Below, in pieces: positions 44,414 to 52,920 of a DNA stretch of 64,000 nucleotides. Position 1 is the first letter of the stretch, and every line of letters begins with the position of its first letter. The DNA comes from Bacteroidota bacterium. GTDB lineage: Bacteria > Bacteroidota > Bacteroidia > Flavobacteriales > Flavobacteriaceae. The notes under the pieces were generated by a model. It made no database searches. It was not told the origin of the DNA and saw only the letters and a list, made by a program, of their open reading frames with translations. The DNA lies in contig JAEXIT010000011.1 of the NCBI GenBank assembly GCA_023446155.1, positions 1 to 64,000 on the forward strand, given 5' to 3'. Made by a program: the position numbers and the translations under genes.

Positions 44414-44517
44414 AAAACGGATATCAGGATTTTTAATGTCCTAAAAGTACAAAAACTTGTGTGAATCGTCTATAGCCTGTTAGTGATTTCTTGTGAAATT
44501 TGTATAAAAAAAGAGTT

Positions 44518-44877
44518 ATGTCAATTGTAAAGAACATTGTAACGGAAAAATGCCCTAAATGTCACCAGGGACAGGTTTTTGAAAAGAAAGGAAATATATT
44601 GCTTTTTCAGATGCCCAAAATGAACACGCATTGTTCCCACTGTAATCATAAATTCGAAAAGGAACCCGGATATTTCTTCGGATCCATGTTTGTGAGCTAT
44701 GCCGTAGCGGTGGCTGAAATGGTTGCCTTTTTCCTGATTATCCAGTTTTTTGTGGACAGTTTTGTGACGATTGTGGTGCTTATCGGAATTATGTCGATAC
44801 TGTTAAGTACCTTTAATTTTAGAATGTCCCGAATGCTGTGGATGTATCTGTTGGATGGAAAAAACAAACGCTTATAG
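44518..44877 (+). CDS. DUF983 membrane protein with zinc ribbon
   Basis: The ATG at 44518 (MSIVKNIVTEKCPKC) gives 119 residues. Two CxxC pairs (Cys12/15 and Cys39/42) form a zinc ribbon near the N-terminus. Two transmembrane segments follow (AVAVAEMVAFFLIIQFF and VTIVVLIGIMSILLSTFNF). This is the DUF983 layout. The function is unknown. Confidence 0.88.
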   Translation: MSIVKNIVTEKCPKCHQGQVFEKKGNILLFQMPKMNTHCSHCNHKFEKEPGYFFGSMFVSYAVAVAEMVAFFLIIQFFVDSFVTIVVLIGIMSILLSTFNFRMSRMLWMYLLDGKNKRL

Positions 44878-44917
44878 TTAAAAATGTTTGTAAATTAGCC
44901 TTTTAAATCCCTTTGGA

Positions 44918-46000
44918 ATGAAAATAAGGCTACTACTGATCACAACATTCATTTGCTTTTCCTGCAATAAATTAAAACCTACCACCGATGCATCCGAAAA
45001 TAATGGTCCATCGGTCGCACTAACAAACCCGAATGCGGTTACTATCGATACGTTACTCACGGATAAAATTAGTATCCGGGCGATTACAGTCGACAGTAAC
45101 CGCATTTGGTATGCAGGAAGTAACGGTAAATACGGTTATGTCGCGTTAGACGGTTCGAAGTCGTTTAAAGGGCATATTGAAAAAGATAATTTAACCCCCG
45201 AGTTCAGGAGTATCGCACAAACAAAAGATTATATTTTTATGATCAGTATTGCAAATCCCGGGTTGTTGTATCGGATCGATAAAGATGGAAGTCAGATACA
45301 GTTGGTGTATAAAGAAAGTGGGGAGCGGGTTTTTTACGATAGTATGCAGTTTTGGAATGACAACGAAGGCATTGTAGTGGGCGATCCGACAGGTAGTTGT
45401 TTTTCACTTTTGATCACACGTGATGGCGGGGCAACCTGGAAAAAAATCGAATGCAATGTGTTGCCGACTATTGCTGATGGCGAGGCTTTTTTTGCCGCCA
45501 GTAATACCAATATTATTGTACAAGAAGAGAATACCTGGATTGTATCGGGTGGAAAGCGTTCGCGGGTTTTCTTCTCTCCGGATAAAGGAAAGAGCTGGAA
45601 AGTGGTCGACACGCCGATTGTTCAGGGAGAAGCGATGACGGGTATTTTTTCAGCCGATTTTTACGATACCAATACCGGATTTGCAGTAGGCGGAAATTAT
45701 GAAAAGCCGAATCAGAATCACGGAAATAAAATCCGCACCACCGATGGTGGAAAAACCTGGCAAAAGGTAGCCGAAAACAAAGGCTTTGGCTATGGTTCCT
45801 GCGTGCAGTTTTTCCCTGGAAGTAGGGGGAAGGAATTGCTAACGGTAGGAGCGAGTGGGGTGTATTATTCGGCTGATTTTGGTGAAAACTGGCAAAAAAT
45901 AGCCGATTATAAAGATCTTTTTACCATTCGTTTTGTAAATCGAAAAAGCGCTATTGCAGCCGGTAATAATAAAATAGTGCGATTCCGGTTCCAAACCTGA
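44918..46000 (+). CDS. Ycf48/BNR-repeat lipoprotein
   Basis: A 360-residue lipoprotein with lipobox FSC (Cys16). It has beta-propeller repeats of the photosynthesis-system-II assembly factor (Ycf48) or BNR type: LITRDGGATWKKIE, SPDKGKSWKVVD, RTTDGGKTWQKV and SADFGENWQKIA. Flavobacteria annotate such proteins as oxidoreductases without clear evidence. The last two sense codons and the stop lie inside a palindromic repeat that continues as an array downstream, so the present C-terminus may be recent. Confidence 0.85.
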   Translation: MKIRLLLITTFICFSCNKLKPTTDASENNGPSVALTNPNAVTIDTLLTDKISIRAITVDSNRIWYAGSNGKYGYVALDGSKSFKGHIEKDNLTPEFRSIAQTKDYIFMISIANPGLLYRIDKDGSQIQLVYKESGERVFYDSMQFWNDNEGIVVGDPTGSCFSLLITRDGGATWKKIECNVLPTIADGEAFFAASNTNIIVQEENTWIVSGGKRSRVFFSPDKGKSWKVVDTPIVQGEAMTGIFSADFYDTNTGFAVGGNYEKPNQNHGNKIRTTDGGKTWQKVAENKGFGYGSCVQFFPGSRGKELLTVGASGVYYSADFGENWQKIADYKDLFTIRFVNRKSAIAAGNNKIVRFRFQT

Positions 46001-46165
46001 CAGGTTTGTTGGTTTCGCAACGAAAAAAACTATCGTATAAAACCTGACAGGTTTCGCAACGCAACGTAAATAAACCTGTCAGGTTTGGAGGTTTCTCAGC
46101 GCAACGTAAATAAACCTGTCAGGTTTGGAGGTTTCGCAACGCAACGATAAAAAACCTGTCAGGTT
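45993..46165. repeat. Array of five CCTGTC-family palindromes, three in 40-bp tandem units
   Basis: Cores AAACCTGACAGGTTT at 45993-46007 and 46040-46054, and the reverse-oriented AAACCTGTCAGGTTT at 46072-46086 and 46112-46126, with a shortened copy at 46152-46165. The last three are exactly 40 bases apart, and the bases between them (GTTTCGCAACGCAACG and similar) are also repeated. Confidence 0.88.
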
Positions 46166-46174
46166 AAAAAAACA

Positions 46175-46211
46175 AAAACCTGCCGATGTTTTGTAACACC
46201 TAAGCAGGTTT
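46175..46211. terminator. Hairpin between convergent transcripts
   Basis: AAACCTGC pairs with GCAGGTTT around a 20-base loop. It is flanked by A and T runs, weaker than the other terminators. Confidence 0.5.
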
Positions 46212-46234
46212 CCTAATAAAAAAGCTCCTTTTTA

Positions 46235-46681
46235 TTATCTTCCGCGGTCTTTCATTTGTCGTAAAAGTTTCCGGTTAAAATCGTCTTCCGCCTTTTTGAG
46301 TTTTAAAATTTTTGTCGGACTGATCACGGTTTTCAGATCGGCAATAAATTTAAGTTTCAGATTAAAAAGCTCCTCTTCGGTATTTTCCATCTGATTCAGA
46401 AAAACCAAGGCTTCTTTTTCACTCATTTTATCGATGGCTCCCTCATCCATATTACTTTGAAAGACACGCATTTTTTTATGGCGCAATTCAAATTGTCTTT
46501 CGTCAAAAGTATTGTAAATCGGCCAGAATTTAGTTGCTTCTTCCGTTGTCAAACCTAATTCGGTCGTGATAAAAGCGACTTTTAACTGTTTGATTTGCTC
46601 TCTTTTTTCTCTAAAACCCTGTCCGAAAACCGTAACGGACAGCAATAACAATAGAAAGGGTAGGATTCGTTTTATAGTCAT
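46235..46681 (-). CDS. Exported small helical protein of an ECF sigma operon
   Basis: A 148-residue protein with a signal peptide (to about VFGQ, residue 21) and an otherwise charged, fully helical sequence (GLTTEEATKFWPIYNTFDERQ). It resembles the Spy/CpxP or heavy-metal-sensor type of periplasmic chaperone or sensor in style only. It is the third gene behind a sigma factor and a probable anti-sigma factor, so it may be the sensor arm of that system. Confidence 0.7.
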   Translation of the reverse strand: MTIKRILPFLLLLLSVTVFGQGFREKREQIKQLKVAFITTELGLTTEEATKFWPIYNTFDERQFELRHKKMRVFQSNMDEGAIDKMSEKEALVFLNQMENTEEELFNLKLKFIADLKTVISPTKILKLKKAEDDFNRKLLRQMKDRGR

Positions 46682-46685
46682 GGCA

Positions 46686-47096
46686 TTATTCGTTTAAATA
46701 TAGGTCTAAATTGTTGTGATCAGACAGATACGCTTCTACCGCATCATTGTTTAAAACGATCGATTTTTCCAACGCCTGAATGTCGTTTTCATCCAAATGT
46801 TGGATAAGATCATATGAATTCACATTCGCCTGTAAATAGGTTTCCACCGTAGCATCGTCTAAAGAAGTCGCCGGAATGGACTGGTTGTTGTAATAGAGCG
46901 TCAATCCACCGGCCAGTAAAAGCGTGGCCGCGATGCTCGACATCCATACGCTGCTGCGACGCCATAACGGAATTACTTTCGCTTCCGGTTGTGACAGTCG
47001 GTCCATAATACGGGCTTCCATCTGCTCGAAATACGGCTCCGGAATGGTAAAACCGGAGGTAATTTTCGGATCGTTTTCTAAATTAAACTTTTTCAT
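46686..47096 (-). CDS. Probable anti-sigma factor
   Basis: A 136-residue protein with one transmembrane segment (SVWMSSIAATLLLAGGLTLYY, about 48-68). A cytosolic N-terminal part and a short acidic periplasmic part flank it. It follows the sigma factor gene by about 100 bases and precedes an exported protein by four. There is no recognisable zinc motif, so the assignment rests on topology and context. Confidence 0.72.
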   Translation of the reverse strand: MKKFNLENDPKITSGFTIPEPYFEQMEARIMDRLSQPEAKVIPLWRRSSVWMSSIAATLLLAGGLTLYYNNQSIPATSLDDATVETYLQANVNSYDLIQHLDENDIQALEKSIVLNNDAVEAYLSDHNNLDLYLNE

Positions 47097-47194
47097 TATT
47101 CTTATTTTTCGTTCTTCGCTAACACTATTTGTGAATTTTAATAGCGTTATTTCCTATTCCTGTTATGTATTTGACAAATTCCCGTTCGAAAGGT

Positions 47195-47737
47195 TTAAAC
47201 GGAATTCAAATATTCTTCAATTTTTTTTACCGCATGATGATAGGAGGCTTTTAAGGCGCCAACCGAAGTTCCGAGGATCTCCGATATATCTTCGTATTTT
47301 AGTTCTTCAAAGTATTTCATCTTAAAAACCAACTGTTGCTTTTCCGGCAAGGTGGCGACCGCTTTTTGCAGTTTTAATTGAATTTCGTCTCCATCGTAAT
47401 TCACATCGGCTTCGAGTTTGTTCACGGCTTTCGATTGCAATTCTTCATTGCTGATTCCCGATTTCCGGGCGCGTTGGTTGATAAACGTGATCGCTTCGTT
47501 GGTCGCAATACGATACATCCAGGAAAACAGTTTGCTCTCTCCTTTAAAATGTTTCAGGTTGTTAAAAATCTTGATAAAGGTATTCTGCAGTACGTCGTCG
47601 GTATCGTCATGATCCAGTACTATATTCCGGATATGACGGTACAATGGCCGTTGGTATTCGGTCAATAACCGGCGAAACGCTTCGTTTTGCGTTTTCGGAT
47701 CGAGTAACTGGCGGATAAAAAGAGCTTCGTCCTGCAA
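47195..47737 (-). CDS. ECF-type RNA polymerase sigma factor
   Basis: Region 2 (LFSWMYRIATNEAITFINQRAR) and region 4 (LKYEDISEILGTSVGALKASYHHAVKKIEEYL) are clear. The start is uncertain. I give the TTG at 47737 (180 residues). Five codons upstream an ATA stands where I remember relatives having ATG (I-KTVSLQDE here against M-KTVxLQDE). No ATG is available nearby in frame except one far upstream overlapping the divergent HAD gene. The operon continues with an anti-sigma candidate and an exported protein. Confidence 0.88.
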   Translation of the reverse strand: MQDEALFIRQLLDPKTQNEAFRRLLTEYQRPLYRHIRNIVLDHDDTDDVLQNTFIKIFNNLKHFKGESKLFSWMYRIATNEAITFINQRARKSGISNEELQSKAVNKLEADVNYDGDEIQLKLQKAVATLPEKQQLVFKMKYFEELKYEDISEILGTSVGALKASYHHAVKKIEEYLNSV

Positions 47738-47833
47738 ACTGACTGTTTTTATGGTTAAGACTAAAGATAACCGAAAAAGTTTAATCGGAAGGATCTTTTT
47801 TTGACAACCGAAATGGTATACTGGAATAAAACG

Positions 47834-47841
47834 TACTTTTG
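47834..47841 (+). promoter_or_regulatory. -7 promoter box of the HAD gene
   Basis: TACTTTTG, an exact TAnnTTTG match, 19 bases before the start codon. Confidence 0.5.
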
Positions 47842-47860
47842 TGAAAAATAACAACACACC

Positions 47861-48520
47861 ATGGTTAAGACCGTAATTTTTGATATGGACGGCGTGATTG
47901 TCGACACAGAGCCCGTTCATAAATATGCCTATTACAAACATTTTTCAGAATTGGGAATCGACGTTTCGGAAGAAATGTATGCTTCTTTTACTGGGAATTC
48001 CACCCGAAATGTATTTCAAAAATTAAAAGAACGTTTTGCGTTGCAACACGACGTGGAAGAATTGATTCTACGGAAACGTTTCCTTTTTAACGATGCGTTC
48101 GATACCAAAGAAGACCTGGAACTGATTGATGGCGTTCGTAATTTGATCATCGATCTTCACGGAAATGGAATGCAATTAATTTTGGCTTCGTCGGCTTCCA
48201 AAGGAACGATCGAAAGAGTATTTAACCGTTTTGAATTGCATCCGTATTTTACGCATACCGTTAGTGGGGAAGATTTTCCGAAATCCAAACCGCATCCTGC
48301 TATTTTTCTGCATGCAGCCTCTTTGTCGGTAGCTCCGATCGAGCATTGTATCGTGATTGAAGATAGTACGAATGGAATCAAGGCTTCGAAAGCGGCCGGA
48401 ATATTTTGTCTGGCATACAACAGTGTCAATTCCAAACTACAGGATTTGTCGGAAGCCGATCACGAAATCGGGCATTTCGATGAGATCAATTATAAGATTG
48501 TTTCTCAAATAAAACAATAA
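47861..48520 (+). CDS. HAD-superfamily phosphatase / phosphoglucomutase-like
   Basis: A 219-residue HAD subfamily IA protein. The nucleophile Asp8 and acid/base Asp10 are in VIFDMDGVIVDTEP. LASSASKGTI gives motif II and KPHPAIF with IEDSTNGIKASKAAG gives motifs III and IV. It is close to beta-phosphoglucomutase and related sugar-phosphate phosphatases. The substrate cannot be read from sequence. It is convergent with the photolyase gene. Confidence 0.88.
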   Translation: MVKTVIFDMDGVIVDTEPVHKYAYYKHFSELGIDVSEEMYASFTGNSTRNVFQKLKERFALQHDVEELILRKRFLFNDAFDTKEDLELIDGVRNLIIDLHGNGMQLILASSASKGTIERVFNRFELHPYFTHTVSGEDFPKSKPHPAIFLHAASLSVAPIEHCIVIEDSTNGIKASKAAGIFCLAYNSVNSKLQDLSEADHEIGHFDEINYKIVSQIKQ

Positions 48521-48523
48521 AGC

Positions 48524-48553
48524 AAAAGCCGTGGATTATCCCACGGCTTTTTT
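48524..48553. terminator. Bidirectional terminator
   Basis: AAAAGCCGTGG and CCACGGCTTTT around a six-base loop; one arm overlaps the 3' end of the photolyase gene. Confidence 0.8.
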
Positions 48554-49834
48554 ATAGGTGGTCAGGCATCTTTCACGAGCCGTTTTATGATCAACTATCG
48601 GTAACGGATAGGCTTCGGTTCCAAGTTCCGGAATCCATTTTTTGATATAGATAAGGTCTTTGTCGAACTTTTTGATTTGTTCGGTCGGATTAAAGATTCG
48701 GAAATACGGCGCGGCATCCACACCCGACCCGGCTGCCCATTGCCAGTTGCCCACATTGCTGGATTGTTCGTAATCGAGTAGTTTCTGAGCAAAATAGGTT
48801 TCGCCCCATCGCCAGTCGATTAAAAGGTGTTTGCACAAAAAACTGGCCACAATCATACGCACTCTGTTGTGCATATGTCCGGTGGCATTGAGTTCGCGCA
48901 TTCCGGCGTCGACAAACGGATAACCGGTTTTCCCTTCGCACCATTTCTGAAATAAAACTTCGTTATTGTTCCATTGAATGGCATCATATTTTTCTTTAAA
49001 ACTACGGTGAATCGTATGTGGAAAATGCCATAAAATCTGCATAAAAAACTCCCGCCAAATCAGTTCGTTTAAAAAGGTCTGGTTGCGGAAACCGGCCGCT
49101 AAGCGCACCATCTCGCGGATGCTCACCGATCCGAAGCGAAGGTGTGGTCCTAATAAAGAAGTCCCGGAAATGGCCGGAAAGTTCCGTGTCTCTTCGTAGT
49201 TTTCGACTAATTTTTCCGAAACGTCAAAAGTAGGTACTGTGATTTTGGAGGATTGAAATCCGATGGCTTCCAGACTTAAAAAGGGATAGTCGTGCGACGC
49301 TATAGCTTCCAAAAGGGTCTCCGATGGATAATGGTGAACGGTCGTTTTATAAAACTGCTCTTTCCATTTTTTAGAATAAGGTGTATAAACCACATAGGGG
49401 GTACCATCGTCTTTTACGACCTCACTTTTTTCAAAAATAACCTGATCTTTTGCCGTTTTAAAAGCAATGTCGTTTTCTTTTAATAGGTTATAAACCGCAG
49501 TGTCCCGTTTGCGAGCCGAGGGTTCGTAATCGTGGTTGGTATAAACGGTCGCAATTTTATTTTCGTTGATCAGCTTTTGAAAAATAGCAACGGGATCGCC
49601 ATAAAAAACAGCGAGTGATTGACCCGATTTCGAAAGCTGCTGTTGCATCCGATCGAGTTGATTATGAATAAAGTTTACACGGGCATCATCGGCGGGTAAT
49701 TGCGAAAGGATGCTGGTGTCGAAAATAAAAATGGGAAGCACCGGCAGTTCACTGTTAAGGGCGTGAAACAATCCGGTATTATCGGTTAATCGCAGGTCTC
49801 TGCGAAACCAGAAAATAGTAATTGTATTTTGCAT
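48536..49834 (-). CDS. Cryptochrome/photolyase family protein (class I CPD photolyase)
   Basis: A 432-residue flavoprotein that repairs UV-made pyrimidine dimers using light. The N-terminal antenna domain starts with TIFWFRRDLRLTDNTG. The FAD domain has TGYPFVDAGMRELNATG, MHNRVRMIVASFL and WQWAAGSGVDAAPYFRIFNP. The repair-type tryptophans appear intact. It could be a cryptochrome, but the length and motifs favour a photolyase. Confidence 0.93.
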   Translation of the reverse strand: MQNTITIFWFRRDLRLTDNTGLFHALNSELPVLPIFIFDTSILSQLPADDARVNFIHNQLDRMQQQLSKSGQSLAVFYGDPVAIFQKLINENKIATVYTNHDYEPSARKRDTAVYNLLKENDIAFKTAKDQVIFEKSEVVKDDGTPYVVYTPYSKKWKEQFYKTTVHHYPSETLLEAIASHDYPFLSLEAIGFQSSKITVPTFDVSEKLVENYEETRNFPAISGTSLLGPHLRFGSVSIREMVRLAAGFRNQTFLNELIWREFFMQILWHFPHTIHRSFKEKYDAIQWNNNEVLFQKWCEGKTGYPFVDAGMRELNATGHMHNRVRMIVASFLCKHLLIDWRWGETYFAQKLLDYEQSSNVGNWQWAAGSGVDAAPYFRIFNPTEQIKKFDKDLIYIKKWIPELGTEAYPLPIVDHKTARERCLTTYKKAVG

Positions 49835-49846
49835 GTGTACTGTCGT

Positions 49847-50314
49847 TTAGCCGGGATAACGGCCGAATAATTGTTCCAGTTTGTTTTTCCGGTAGTGGAA
49901 AATAGCCTTTAATTTTGGTCGGACGAGTAACGGATGGAACAGCTTTCCGATAAAACCCAAGGGAACCTGATAATGAATAAGATCTTCCATTTCGATACCG
50001 CCATCGATTTCCCTGAAAAAATGTTTGTGATGCCAGAATTTATACGGGCCGAATCGCTGTTCGTCTACAAAAAAAGCATTCGGTTCCACATGAGTGATTT
50101 CGGTGACCCACTGTAACTGAATCCCGCGAAACGGACTGATTTTATAGTGTATGATTTGACCGGCAAACATTTTCCGGTCGTCGCCCGAAAGTGTCTCGAA
50201 TTTCATGTCTTCCGGTGTGATCGTATTAAGATTCGACGGATCTGAAAAAAAAGCCCAGGCTTCGTCTAGTGAAACCGGTAATTTCTGACGGGTATGTAAG
50301 GTGTATAGCTTCAT
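49847..50314 (-). CDS. SRPBCC-family ligand-binding protein
   Basis: The ATG at 50314 (MKLYTLHTRQKLPVSLDEAWAFF) gives 155 residues. The family is START-like SRPBCC, of the branch sometimes called cell-division inhibitor-like (SulA-domain neighbours). It ends 12 bases upstream of the photolyase start, so the two are likely co-transcribed. It may be part of a light or UV response. Confidence 0.82.
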   Translation of the reverse strand: MKLYTLHTRQKLPVSLDEAWAFFSDPSNLNTITPEDMKFETLSGDDRKMFAGQIIHYKISPFRGIQLQWVTEITHVEPNAFFVDEQRFGPYKFWHHKHFFREIDGGIEMEDLIHYQVPLGFIGKLFHPLLVRPKLKAIFHYRKNKLEQLFGRYPG

Positions 50315-50440
50315 TATAAGCAAAATTACAAATGTTTGCGATTCGGATCAATATCTGTCGGTTGGTTTTTCTTTTAAATTAAAATTAACATTTAAAGTGT
50401 GTTTTTTTAGTAAATTCGTTCGCAAATAAACAAAATAGTT

Positions 50441-51286
50441 ATGAAGAGAATTATTGTTACTGCAGCTTTTTTTATGGCAACTTTAGCCATTCAGGCTCAG
50501 GTAAAAACGCCACAAGCCAGTCCTAAAGCAGAATTAGAGCAGGTTGTAGGTTTAACACAGGTTGAATTGGATTATTCCCGCCCGAGTTCAAAAGGAAGAG
50601 CTGTTTTTGGTGAATTGGTTCCTTACGGAAAAGTATGGAGAACCGGTGCTAATGCCAATACTACCATTTCTTTCGGTGATGATGTTGTAATTGACGGAAA
50701 AACACTGAAAAAAGGAAAATACGCCCTGTATACATTGCCAAAAGCAGATTCATGGGATGTGATTTTCTATACGGATACCAATAACTGGGGAACTCCTGAG
50801 AAATGGGACGATTCGAAAGTAGCATTACGTACTACAGTGAAACCGGAAACATTAGGCAGAAAAGTGGAAACGTTTACCATTGCGGTTAACAATGTGGACA
50901 ACGATAACGGAAGTCTTGAAATTTCATGGGAGAAAACATTGGTAGCGGTTAAATTCCAAGTACCAACACAAAAAATCGCTATGAAAAGTATCGAAGGTGC
51001 TTTAGCAGGACCTACCGGTAATGATTATTTCTCTTCGGCGCAATATTACTACCAATCCGGAGGTGATATGAACAAAGCGTTGGAGTGGGTGAACAAGGCT
51101 GTTGGAATGGAAAAAGAAGCCCCTTTCTGGTACTTACGTCTAAAATCATTGATCCAGGCGAAATTAGGTGACAAAAAAGGTGCTATCGAAACGGCTAAAT
51201 TGTCACAGGCTAGCGCTGAAAAAGCGAATAATGCTGATTATGTGAAAATGAATAAAGACTCTATCTTAGAATGGTCTAAAAAATAA
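50441..51286 (+). CDS. DUF2911 exported protein
   Basis: A 281-residue protein with a signal peptide (to about IQAQ, residue 20). The DUF2911 domain (KAELEQVVGLTQVELDYSRP, GRAVFGELVPYGKVWRTGAN) covers the first half. A helical part with TPR-like repeats (about 205-275) ends it. It is common in Bacteroidetes, without known function. TAAATTCG at 50411 is a weak -7 candidate; a terminator follows. Confidence 0.9.
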   Translation: MKRIIVTAAFFMATLAIQAQVKTPQASPKAELEQVVGLTQVELDYSRPSSKGRAVFGELVPYGKVWRTGANANTTISFGDDVVIDGKTLKKGKYALYTLPKADSWDVIFYTDTNNWGTPEKWDDSKVALRTTVKPETLGRKVETFTIAVNNVDNDNGSLEISWEKTLVAVKFQVPTQKIAMKSIEGALAGPTGNDYFSSAQYYYQSGGDMNKALEWVNKAVGMEKEAPFWYLRLKSLIQAKLGDKKGAIETAKLSQASAEKANNADYVKMNKDSILEWSKK

Positions 51287-51305
51287 TTTCTTTTTTAAAG
51301 AAGCT

Positions 51306-51332
51306 AAAGCCGACTTTATGTCGGCTTTTTTT
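51306..51332. terminator. Bidirectional terminator
   Basis: AAAGCCGAC and GTCGGCTTT around a five-base loop with a T run. Confidence 0.8.
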
Positions 51333-52290
51333 ATGGTCGGTTTTTTCGATCCAGACTTTTGATGTAGGCTTTGATCAACGCCAGACCGTTCGGGTCGGTT
51401 ACCGTTGTTCCAAGTTTGGGCATATGCAGAGTACCGGTGGTTTCCATCCGAAAAAGGATATTGGGTAGTTGGCGTGCGATGCCACTTTTTTGATACGAAA
51501 CTTCGTAGGTGAGATTAAGGTTGGTATAACCGGCTATTCCGTTGGGATTATGACAATGGGCACAGTTTAAATCCATATAGGCCCGGGCGCGTAAAGGCAG
51601 GGGTTGCTTAGTGTCGTTATAATCGGGAAGTGTTGCGAATGTTGCTTCACTCGTCTCCAATAGTTGCTTTTGCACCAAATACCGAAGTTGTGAAACCGGT
51701 TTTCCATTTTGAATGATCATCCTGTTTAAATTGCGGATTTTAGAACCAATGGGTTGTAGGATACCGTTTATACGATGGCAACTGCTGCATTCGTTTTCCG
51801 TCGGAATATGATATTGGATCACAGCACCGTTTTCCCGTTTTATGGGTATTGTGGCACCCTCGGTTATCAATAGCGCTTCGGTCTGCGTGGCGTTCCACTG
51901 ATAGGTGGCGGCATTCCACCGACCCTTTGTAAGATAAAGGATTCGTGTTTCGATGTGTTTTCCCGGATAGTAAAACGTTTTGGCGAGTAAGCTGCCTTCC
52001 GGAAATTGTGGTAATCCGTCGCTTGTTGGCTTTAGTTTGGTTCCCGGTGGTAATTTTAGCAGGCGTTGTTTTTCGGCATGATCGGTAAAAAGTGTACTGG
52101 ATAATTCTAATAGCTGTATGCCGTCATTGGGATTTAATTCTTTTAATAGACCTTTAAATAATTTCAGATCCGATAATTTGCCTGGAAAAGTATAGTCGTT
52201 TTCAATCGTACCGCTGTTTTGTAAACCGAAATACGCCACAAGTATCGAAAATAAAAGCATACCGATAACAACCAGTCGGGCGGGTTTCAT
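51331..52290 (-). CDS. Di-heme c-type cytochrome-like protein (SO2930/HNE_0200 family)
   Basis: A 319-residue exported protein with an N-terminal hydrophobic segment and two haem sites, CSSCH (about 170-174) and CAHCH (about 240-244). The block ELSSTLFTDHAEKQRLLKLP matches the family in which cytochromes SO2930 and HNE_0200 were grouped, as I remember it. It probably carries electrons in the periplasm. It follows a four-helix membrane protein by 18 bases on the same strand. Confidence 0.8.
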   Translation of the reverse strand: MKPARLVVIGMLLFSILVAYFGLQNSGTIENDYTFPGKLSDLKLFKGLLKELNPNDGIQLLELSSTLFTDHAEKQRLLKLPPGTKLKPTSDGLPQFPEGSLLAKTFYYPGKHIETRILYLTKGRWNAATYQWNATQTEALLITEGATIPIKRENGAVIQYHIPTENECSSCHRINGILQPIGSKIRNLNRMIIQNGKPVSQLRYLVQKQLLETSEATFATLPDYNDTKQPLPLRARAYMDLNCAHCHNPNGIAGYTNLNLTYEVSYQKSGIARQLPNILFRMETTGTLHMPKLGTTVTDPNGLALIKAYIKSLDRKNRP

Positions 52291-52308
52291 ATGGAATAAT
52301 GGTTACGA

Positions 52309-52773
52309 TTAAAACGGACGCAAAAATGGTCGGGCTGCCAATGGAGAAAATGGCCACGGAATAGCTAGAAATATTACTATTAATCCAATAGAAAACCAGA
52401 TCAGTATCGTTTTGTATTTTTCGTTGTCAGGCGATATTCGTTTGGCTTTAATTGATCCGATCGAAATAAATACTATTGCGATAAACATCAGTATGATATG
52501 GATAACACCAAAAAATAAGGCCTCAGGATTCAGATTTCCGGATTTATACGTATCGTAAAAATAGGTCACAAACGGACTTTGCGTATACAGTAGCATTCCG
52601 ATTACAAGTTGTATATGACAAAAAGTAGCCGTCCAATGCCGTAAAACATTGTCGGTTTTCGAAAAAATGGGTTGCTTGAAATAACCCCAAAGGGATTTTC
52701 CAATGGTAATTAGAAGGCTGATTAACACCAACCAGCGGATGATGGAATGAAGTGGTAAAAGGACGGAATACAT
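52309..52773 (-). CDS. Four-helix membrane protein, cytochrome b-like
   Basis: A 154-residue protein with four transmembrane segments. Histidines sit in or near the membrane (PLHSIIRWLVL, LRHWTATFCHIQLVIGMLL, VIHIILMFIAI), as in small b-type cytochromes. It is the first gene of an operon with a di-heme cytochrome. I infer a membrane electron-transfer pair, with quinol as a possible donor. Confidence 0.7.
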   Translation of the reverse strand: MYSVLLPLHSIIRWLVLISLLITIGKSLWGYFKQPIFSKTDNVLRHWTATFCHIQLVIGMLLYTQSPFVTYFYDTYKSGNLNPEALFFGVIHIILMFIAIVFISIGSIKAKRISPDNEKYKTILIWFSIGLIVIFLAIPWPFSPLAARPFLRPF

Positions 52774-52793
52774 GCTTTTTTAATTTTGTGTTT

Positions 52794-52801
52794 CAAAGAT
52801 A
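52794..52801 (-). promoter_or_regulatory. -7 promoter box of the cytochrome operon
   Basis: TATCTTTG on the minus strand, an exact TAnnTTTG match, 20 bases before the start codon. Confidence 0.55.
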
Positions 52802-52808
52802 GTTAAAA

Positions 52809-52830
52809 AAACATACTAACCGGTATGTTT
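52809..52830. promoter_or_regulatory. TetR-style palindrome
   Basis: AAACATAC and GTATGTTT, perfect eight-base arms around six bases. It lies seven bases upstream of the -7 box of the cytochrome operon, over the expected -33 region. Confidence 0.6.
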
Positions 52831-52920
52831 TTTTGATCAAATATTAAAATGAAAGAAAATACGTTATTTGTAAGGCAATTAGAAATGAGTCAAGTATCTT
52901 TAAACGATTAATTAGTCACG

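Noticed and set aside
45993..46165. Regularly spaced repeats that could suggest a CRISPR array
   Set aside because: The repeats are 15-base palindromes, the intervening sequences are themselves repeated rather than unique, only five copies exist and no cas genes are nearby.
47753..47941. 63-residue extension of the sigma factor
   Set aside because: It would overlap the start and promoter of the divergent HAD gene and has no sigma-like sequence.
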